Origin: Ashinkailepas kermadecensis
Lineage: Eukaryota; Arthropoda; Thecostraca; Neolepadidae
Length of the DNA: 64,000 nt
Direction of reading: 5' to 3'
Assembly (NCBI GenBank): GCA_034440615.1
Contig: JAOTOM010004568.1
Location: 108,501 to 172,500, forward strand
Positions 56,740-64,000 of the stretch are shown piece by piece (position 1 is the stretch's first letter; each line of letters opens with the position of its first letter). The position numbers and the translations under genes were made by a program. The notes beneath the pieces are model-generated. The model searched no databases. It was not told the DNA's origin and saw nothing but the letters and a program-made list of their open reading frames with translations.

Positions 56740-57950
56740 GCGTCCCGGATACTTTACCAATGTCCCGGATGTTGTGACTAATCCAAATGCTGTGGAAGTG
56801 TCCCGGATGATCTGACGACGTCCGAGATGTTCTGAAGGTCTTCTGGATGTGACACTGTCACGAATATTGCCATAGTGTCTCAGATATTATGCCCCTGCCC
56901 CTTATTATCACAATGTCCCGGATATTGCGCCCCTTTCCCGAATTGTGTCACAGTGTCCCGGAACATATGTCACTGGCCCGTATGGGGTCGCAGTGTCACG
57001 GGAATATGTCTTGTCCCGCACTGGGCTACAGTGCCCGGATAGCATGACACTGTCCCGTATTGTGTTACAATGCCCCGGATAATATGGCATTGCACGTGTT
57101 GTGTCACAGTGCCCAGGATAATGACACTGGCCCGCATGGGGCCACAGTGTCATGGGAATTATGCCCTGTCCCGTATTGGGTCACAGTGCCCTGGGTATTA
57201 TGACACTGCCCCACATTGTATCACAGTTTCACGGGTGTTATGCCCCTGCCCCGTATTGTGTCGCAGTGCCCCGGGTATTATGACCTGCCCCGTATGGCGT
57301 TACATTGCCACGTGTATTATGCTTTGTACCGTATTGTGTCACAGTGCCCTAGATAATATGGCATTGTCCCGTATTGTGACACAGTACTTCGGATAAAATA
57401 ACATTGGCCCATATGACGTCACTGTGTCATGGTTATTCCCTGTCCCGTATTGTGTCAGTGTCCCGGTATATCCCTATCCCGTATGGTGGGACAGTGCCCC
57501 GGATAATCTGACCTTGTCCCGCATTTTGTCACAGTACACCGGATAATATGACACTGACCCGCATTGTGTCACAGTGCCTGGGTACTATGGCACTGCCCCC
57601 TATGGCGTCACAGTGGCACGAGTTATATGCCCTGTCCCGTATAATAAATCCAGTGTCCTGGATAATATGACACTGGCCCGTATCGCACCACGGTGTCCTG
57701 GATACTATGACTCTATTCGTGTTTGGTGTCACCATGTCCCGGATATTATGATAGTGTCCAATATGACGACACAGTGTTCCTGATATTAAGCCACCGTCCC
57801 GTATAGTGCCACAGTTTCCTAGATGTCGTGACACAGTCCCATATGGTGTCACAGTACCCCGGATATTATGACGCTCCCATATAGTGTCACGGGTTTCCGG
57901 ATATTATGACATTGTCTCGAATGATGTCGCAGTGTCTCTGGTTTTAGGGC
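56740..57950 (+). repeat. 39-40-bp degenerate satellite, about 30 units
   Basis: The unit is GTGCCCCGGGTATTATGACA then CTGCCCCGTATTGTGTCACA. It is more diverged than the other arrays but keeps its 39-40-bp step between 57,100 and 57,560. Confidence 0.88.
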
Positions 57951-58188
57951 AAGACTGTTCATATTATCAGAATACCACTGGTGTTGTGACTATGTCCAAG
58001 ATGAAATGTTGGCGCCCTGTATTATATTCCAGCACCCCATAGTTAGTTTCCGTGACCTGTTTTTGTATCATAGTATCCTGTATTTTGCAACTGTGTCATG
58101 CATTTTGTCACAAAATACAGGATTTGGTTACGGTGTCCTGGATTTGGTAACGATGCTCAGGATATGACGTTGTGCTCAGGATATGACT
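57951..58188. other. Spacer
   Basis: GTGTCCTGGATTTGGTA-like remnants of the satellite fade out before the CT tract. Confidence 0.4.
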
Positions 58189-58441
<253 letters not shown>

Positions 58442-58457
58442 ACGTTGTCCAGTCCCT

Positions 58458-58772
58458 TCAACCCGTAGTCTCAAAACGTTCTGAGCTGGCTGAGGGAACT
58501 TCTTCAATTATCAATCCGATTGAATCAGGATAATTGAACACCGAACCAACGGGAGAGCGCACAGTACCGGACAAAACAGACCCATCTAGGAGGACTACTT
58601 TGTCCCGAGATATACATAACCCAGCCGGTTGGTATGTATAGTGTTTAAGTGCACTGCCTACAGTTGTTCCCCGTGACCATGGAACGAGAGCACTAGTCGC
58701 TGTGAAGTTCCATCGATGAGATTGAGTGCTGTGGCCAAGCAGCGTGTCGTATTTGTCCAGGCACCTATACAA
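58458..58772 (-). CDS. Unassigned open frame of 104 codons
   Basis: Minus-strand frame with mixed, protein-like composition (for example KVVLLDGSVLSGTVRSPVGS). It ends at the CT tract. I do not recognise it. It may be a fragment of a transposon protein or an exon; no splice sites or homologous copies in the window support either. Low confidence that it is coding. Confidence 0.2.
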   Translation of the reverse strand: MYRCLDKYDTLLGHSTQSHRWNFTATSALVPWSRGTTVGSALKHYTYQPAGLCISRDKVVLLDGSVLSGTVRSPVGSVFNYPDSIGLIIEEVPSASSERFETTG

Positions 58773-59602
58773 TGACTCTGACTATACAATGTTAGCCTGT
58801 GTCGATAATTTTCAAAATGGTGTTACCAAAAACGGCTACTGTTTTTATTTTGCCTTGACATGTGTCTTACAATTTGGCATAAAAATTAGGTCGCTGGGCA
58901 ATCGGCATTTTTTCTCAAAATGCGTTTGGAAAAGACTTTTCGGCATTCGGCGCCATATTGGCTGTGAGAACCAATCCAGATAAGTGGGTCAAATAGTACC
59001 TCTTTTTGATCGTCTCGACGAGCTGAGTCGATTAAAACAACGTAATATTGTCGAAAAATCGATAGTTAAGAAAATATCGGCTATCTTTTTCTTCTAATAC
59101 ACCAGCAAATGTCCATTTCGGGGCATCCAAAGAACTCTGAGGTTTAAACAAGTAAAAATCATGACACAGCCGCGGTTTCTGCACTTACTCATTTGAAGAC
59201 TTCAGCATCACTCACTGGGCATAGAAATATAGACAAAGCTTCATATTTATTCGCTGTTTGAACTACATAGCAGCATGATTGAGGGAGGCTGCTTTGTATG
59301 CATGTGCATCACATACCAAATACCTACCTATTCGTTGCATGTTGAGACATTCAGATAGCCTTTCAACATCACGTTCAGACGAAAATCAGATACGTTGGTG
59401 ATAAAAATGATTAAAATTCGCCGTGATTATTGAAATTCGCCGTGATCACCATGGAACCATCGATGCCTATTTGTTTCCTAAAGGGACACATGTCAGACAT
59501 CAATCAATGAATACTGGTATATCCAAGGCAAACATTGCGCGAAGGTGCGGAGCACAACTGACTGGACGGCATAGAGCACCCCAGTTCTATCTTTCATGGA
59601 GC
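58773..59602. other. Gene-free stretch
   Basis: No supported features apart from a short local repeat, ATTCGCCGTGATYA, at 59,417-59,448. Confidence 0.4.
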
Positions 59603-61976
59603 TTACAGTCGTTTTAGCATATTCTCCACGTCCCTCTTAGTTGTTAGCACGGGCAAAAGCTGCGGGTGCATGTAGCCAGCCCGGATGTAGCCGTCCCTCC
59701 TCTCCTTCCCGTACACGGTTTTTGCAGCTAGCGACACCTGTTTCACGCATCGTTCAACTGACTGACCGTGCACGGGAAACTGTGGAACTGACATTGGCAT
59801 GTCCACATAGCCATCAAGTTCGGAGCTTGGCGTGTGGCACGTGAGGGCCGGTTCGAAGGCGCCGTCCTAGGATATCAACTCTTGCATACTCTCCGCGGTC
59901 TCATGTAGTCTCGGAGTTCTGGGACGGACGCTGGGGTCTCCACGCTCATTTTTGCCGCGGATGCACCTGATACGTTCAACAGCGAACTGGCGCTCTGCGC
60001 TGTCATCGCTATAGAGAAGTGTCTGGAGCACCATTTCGCTGTGAGCATACCAGGCACTGGAGTGGAGGTACGGCATCACGATGCTCACGACTTCCCCATG
60101 CTGCAGCCGAGTGAGCTGCAGCTGGCGCAGCACATGCCGCGGCCTATCCAGCCAGTTGTGCTGCACCTTCGCACGAAACCACATCGGATAGTAAACCCCC
60201 CACAATGAATTCAACGATACGCCGGAGGTTTTTGCATGTAGTGTCTCCCAGGCCATGATCTGACACGTACAGCCTCTGCATTGAGTTGGCCGTAGTGAGC
60301 CACCGGCTGTGATCCAGCCGTTCGATCTCCATCAGAGCCAGATCGACAGGGACATACCCCTGCCTTATCGCTCGGCACATCTGGTAGCCGTAGCTTTGAT
60401 CATGGCTGAGGTCGTTTGCCACATCTGGTGGTAGAGACACCAGCTCCTCCTCTGTGATCACTTTTTCGAAGTCTGTTATGGGGAGGTCAGTCACGTTCAG
60501 CAATGCCTTGCCCAAGGGGCCACTGAAGCCGCTGTCCGACACGGTAGGTCCATCCAGAGCCGTTATTAGGTGCCGCAAAGGTAGCTCGTTCGTGTGTAAG
60601 AAACAAATAAGCCATATGAGCTTCTTCCCCAATTTCTGCTCCACATAGTGCATTGTACCCCCATCCCAGCCTGTATTCACGTTCGTGCTGTCACCACCGA
60701 TTGCGACCAAGGTCTTGTCGACGCTGTACTCTACCATCCAGTCCACCAGGCCGGTGGCGATCTGTTCCGCTGCGGATACGGCTGCTGTCGCTGGCGCGGG
60801 AGTGAAGTGGTACAAATAGGAGCCACCTGGTTCTTCTGTTACAGAGTAATGCTCTTCCTTGATGAGAGATGGAAAGCTTTTGGTACTTCCTTCAGCTTCG
60901 AGGAGGACCCGCGTGATATCCTTACGGCCATCAAAGAATACACAGAGCACCACTTTCTCCATCGTGCTCTGTACAGCTTCCTCGCTCAGCTTAATCATGA
61001 TTCGATCACGTGCCCTCTGAACCTTTTTTACGTCTATCGCCAACCCTGTGTCGTCCTTTGTTATGACACCATAATCCATCAGCGCAGCGCTCGCTATGGC
61101 CGCAGTGGCTCGTGCAGACACACCGTATCGGATGCTGGCCATTGCTGTCTGATCAATCTTGACCGTGTTTCTCGCGTGCTTCTGAGGCAGAGACGACGAA
61201 TACTCTTCATCACCATCAATGGGTGATGGTTCTTCTTCCTCTTCCAGACCTTCGTTCGTGTCGTTGGTGGAACGATCGTGTCGTTGGTGGAACGACACGA
61301 ACGAAAACGTTCGTGTCGTTCGTTCGTGTCGTTGGTGGCTTCTTCGCACACTTTCCTCTTCTTCTGACCCGACTCCGCCTTTTCCTTCCTCCTCGTTCTT
61401 TCTGCGATCCTCTTTGTTTCCCGCACATCGACAGAAAACATCTGCATCGAGGATACTTCACCGCGCTTTTCACGCTGAGCCTTGATGAAGCACAACTCAT
61501 TTTTCGGAATCTTCTTTGACCTCGCACTCGCAAAGGACGTGTGCCTTGTCGCCACAACCGGCACAGTTGCAATCTGAGCAACTCATGATCGTGCATTTAC
61601 ACGCCGCGACATCGAACAGTTGATCCAAGTCTGCCTCAATACTCTGCACCTCAGCTGGGTCGCTTATCTTCTTCCACACAACGTCATTCACCTTTCGCGA
61701 AAGTCTTTCTATCCGTGCCGCCATGGCTCGTGTGCCGGTTACAACAGGAGGCTTGAAAAGAGGGTTTACTCTAGACCACATTTGTGGCACTTCTTCTGCT
61801 ACATCCCTTGCCATATCACCAACTGTGTATCTCTTCAGACTGACGTTTCGCTCTCGCAAAAGAAGTCCATACTGCAAAACTGCCCGCTGGGTGGGAAGCT
61901 CACTGGGAATAAAACTCTTGCTGGGCCCAATGAAGTCGGAAAGACCAGCGGAATCACCCCTGGTCTTCGGAGCCAT
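59603..61976 (-). pseudogene. Transposase-like gene (hAT/RNase H-fold family) with frameshifts and a stop
   Basis: The ATG at 61,976 opens MAPKTRGDSAGLSDFIGPSK, followed by PTQRAVLQYGLLLRERN and a Cys-rich cluster (CKCTIMSCSDCNCAGC). The frame moves near 61,510 to KNELCFIKAQREKRG, and again inside a simple repeat near 61,260-61,340. The core then reads CVFFDGRKD, AIGGDSTNVNTGWDGG and CFLHTNELPLRHLI, which recall hAT catalytic-fold motifs, and SRWLTTANS. A further shift at a G-run near 60,200 leads to YYPMWFRAKVQHNW. After a TAG at 59,869-59,867 the same frame carries the last conserved block (QSVERCVKQVSLAAKTVYG) to 59,603. I remember this as a multi-copy invertebrate family; a search is needed for its name. 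All breaks could be lesions, or some could be introns or assembly errors. Confidence 0.65.
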
Positions 61977-61996
61977 GATAAATAATCTGAAAAAGA
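61977..61996 (-). other. Candidate splice acceptor before the transposase-like ATG
   Basis: On the minus strand TATTTCTTTTTCAG ends at 61,987, ten bases before the ATG at 61,976. The pyrimidine tract and AG fit a 3' splice site, so a 5' non-coding exon may lie upstream. Confidence 0.45.
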
Positions 61997-63138
61997 AATA
62001 GGAACATGTTGAGGGAATAGGAAGAGGGACAATCAGAGGAAAATTCAAACAATATTGGTTCAAATAGGCATGGAAAGCAACTTAACTTGCAATTGCACTC
62101 AGGCAGGAGATGGGAAAATGGTGGAAAATGGTGGATTTTCCATCAAGTTTGTCCGCGAAATGGCGATTGCGTCACCATAGTGCCACACATATCCCATAGA
62201 TCGATAAACACAATGGGTGGATGCCAGTCTATCGTGTGTGAAAATGTAGTGTTGGTCGATATAGCGGTTCCAGGGATATGGTCCGAGACAATTGGTTTTG
62301 GCATATTCACCTGATAGCGACATGTGTTGATGACATTCGGTGGCTCCCAAGGGAATCAAAGCTAAGGCAGAAACCCGCATATTTTCTGAGTCATCTTACT
62401 GAACGTTGCGCAATATTGCATGATTAATTCGAATTTCAGGCATTTGTGTATGTTATTATGAATATATGGCATGATTTAGTAAATGCATGCAGGCATGTGC
62501 GCAATTACTCGCATGACGGATGGTGAGGTGACACGATGGAGCAATAGATGAAAGGAGAACATGCAACTACGATTATGCAATAAATTACATCCAGGTGTTC
62601 TGGAAACTATTGCCGTAGGTATCATGAGCTTCCAACTCGAATATAAATGACTGCTATAGTGTGGTTAATCAAAACTTAAGCAATCGATCTTCTATATATA
62701 TATATACATCTTTATTTATTTATTAGTATGAGTTGAATGGCGATTTTAGCACATTGTTGACAGCACTGCAAGGCACATTGATGCAGGGACCTCATTTGCT
62801 TAACCCTTGGGTGATTTTCCATGTTCACACTTTCCCTGCTCAGTATTGCTGAGTTCCATGGGATGCTGGCAGTGACCAGAAGTCAGCATTTACTTCCAGG
62901 CATTGGAATGGCAACGGCCATATTCTTCAGCGGTCTGCAACACGAACTGCAACTGCAACACGAACTGGTGCTGATCTTCTCGGGTCAGCGACTCAGCACT
63001 CCTGCATTCGGTAAACTCGACGATGGGCGATGTCATTCGAAATCGTAGATATAATTATTTGGAGTCAATATATCACGGGAAATCTCTATTGCAGATTTCT
63101 CGAGATGCATGGCGGTCGACTTTCCAAAATTGTCGAGA
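61997..63138. other. Gene-free stretch
   Basis: A short AT run lies at 62,694-62,706. No terminal repeats of the neighbouring transposase-like gene could be recognised. Open frames here are short and lack motifs. Confidence 0.4.
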
Positions 63139-63166
63139 AATGTTTGTCTGTCTGTCTGTCTGTCTA
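63139..63166 (+). repeat. (GTCT)n tetranucleotide run
   Basis: TTTGTCTGTCTGTCTGTCTG and on. It is followed by GAGCCGCTTCGACGCATGCT and AAAACGGCTGGACGAATTTC, wording often seen in dispersed arthropod repeats, but no second copy is in the window. Confidence 0.8.
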
Positions 63167-63957
63167 TATGAGCCGCTTCGACGCATGCTGTGCCAAAACG
63201 GCTGGACGAATTTCGCCCCAAATCTTCAAATGTAATGCGCACGTTCGGCGGACAGATTATGGCGGGGATTTCAGGTCACGCGGTTCACGTGGGCGTGTCA
63301 CGTGTCGCCACCAGGGTAATGTCGAGATGTTAGCCAGGGTCACAGCATATATCACAAGCCGCAGCAACACGAAACGTGGTGGAAATACACGCCCGATAGG
63401 GAACTGCGTGCTTGTATGGTCGGCGGCAGTCTGTCAATCGACTGTATAACCGTTAGGTGCGTGCATCTATTTTAAGTTGGGCACCTCCGAGCTGAGAGCG
63501 GCGCGTACCACAGCAAAAAAACACAATGGTGGATTGGTAGCCAGTTACCGGGGCTATCCAGCAATGTGCAATTTCTAGGTGTGGTTGAAGCATACCAAGT
63601 TCCATACGCTGAAAATTCCCTCGACACCCCCACTTCTTTTTAACATGGGGCTAGGTTTGTCGACGAAAAACGCGACCGCCACATATTGGCACCCGGCTCG
63701 GCTCATATTACAGTGAACGGGGAATATGTGATATCGCTGATGTTGTAACATTATGCAAGCATGTTTGCAGCACGTGGCACAGGCACCCGGCGAAGGGATG
63801 CAAAGTAAAGGCGGCCTTTTTCATCGTTTTTACGATTGGGCTGGTGCTGGAAAACGGCCAAAAGCGTTGAAACGCTGTTGCCTGCACAACACGGTTCCAT
63901 GTATCGGCTACACTTTTCCCATTGACCATCGGCAATGCCGCATGCCAGGGGACAGCC
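63167..63957. other. Gene-free stretch
   Basis: Probably repeat-derived sequence (see the tetranucleotide run before it); no gene is supported. Confidence 0.4.
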
Positions 63958-64000
63958 CGTTAGGCGTCAAACGCAATGTTAATGCGGACATCGGGGGGAT
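63958..64000 (-). repeat. Short dispersed repeat cut by the window edge
   Basis: These 43 bases match 35,022-35,064 in inverted orientation (41 of 43). A partial third match (CCGTTAGGCGTCA) is near 32,790. It may be the end of an element continuing past the window. Confidence 0.6.

Overview
The window reads as repeat-rich, non-coding nuclear DNA of an animal, most likely an arthropod. The reasons are a Ty3/gypsy element with an errantivirus-type env gene, BED-type hAT and Penelope-like remnants, tRNA-derived SINEs, short CCTAA-type runs, and many micro- and minisatellites. The species cannot be named from sequence alone. I recognise no single-copy host gene; every recognisable coding region belongs to a mobile element or its remains.

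Left part (1-13.9 kb): a broken hAT transposase runs off the left edge, and its terminal inverted repeat abuts a degenerate GGCC-rich tandem array. An old, inactivated gypsy relative on the minus strand (3.35-7.4 kb) follows, then a 40/41-bp minisatellite (8.8-10.1 kb), a second GGCC-rich array (11.0-11.6 kb) and a 23-bp minisatellite (12.4-12.8 kb).

Centre (13,934-24,556): a young, almost complete 10.6-kb env-bearing gypsy element. Its two LTRs differ by one substitution and one 1-bp indel, and a 4-bp GATG target duplication flanks it. The gene order is gag, pol, an acidic repeat-rich Pol tail, env. A splice donor in the leader and an acceptor just before the env ATG suggest env is made from a spliced RNA. 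Gag has an in-frame UAG and the Pol tail a 1-base frame break, so this copy is probably not fully competent.

Middle right (24.5-45 kb): an AT-rich stretch; a third GGCC-rich array; TTAA-flanked non-autonomous elements carrying clusters of AGGTCA nuclear-receptor half-sites; a 177-bp satellite; Penelope and LINE fragments, one LINE being split exactly at a TTAA by such an element; a fourth GGCC-rich array; and a SINE with perfect 14-bp target duplications.

Right (45-64 kb): a 2.1-kb palindrome (arms 1,065 bp, spacer 6 bp) whose arms hold a SINE-like part and a part shared with a 560-bp inverted-repeat element at 56 kb; AT, CA and CT microsatellites; a 66-bp satellite with higher-order structure; two more Penelope nuclease fragments; and a frameshifted transposase-like gene on the minus strand (59.6-62.0 kb).
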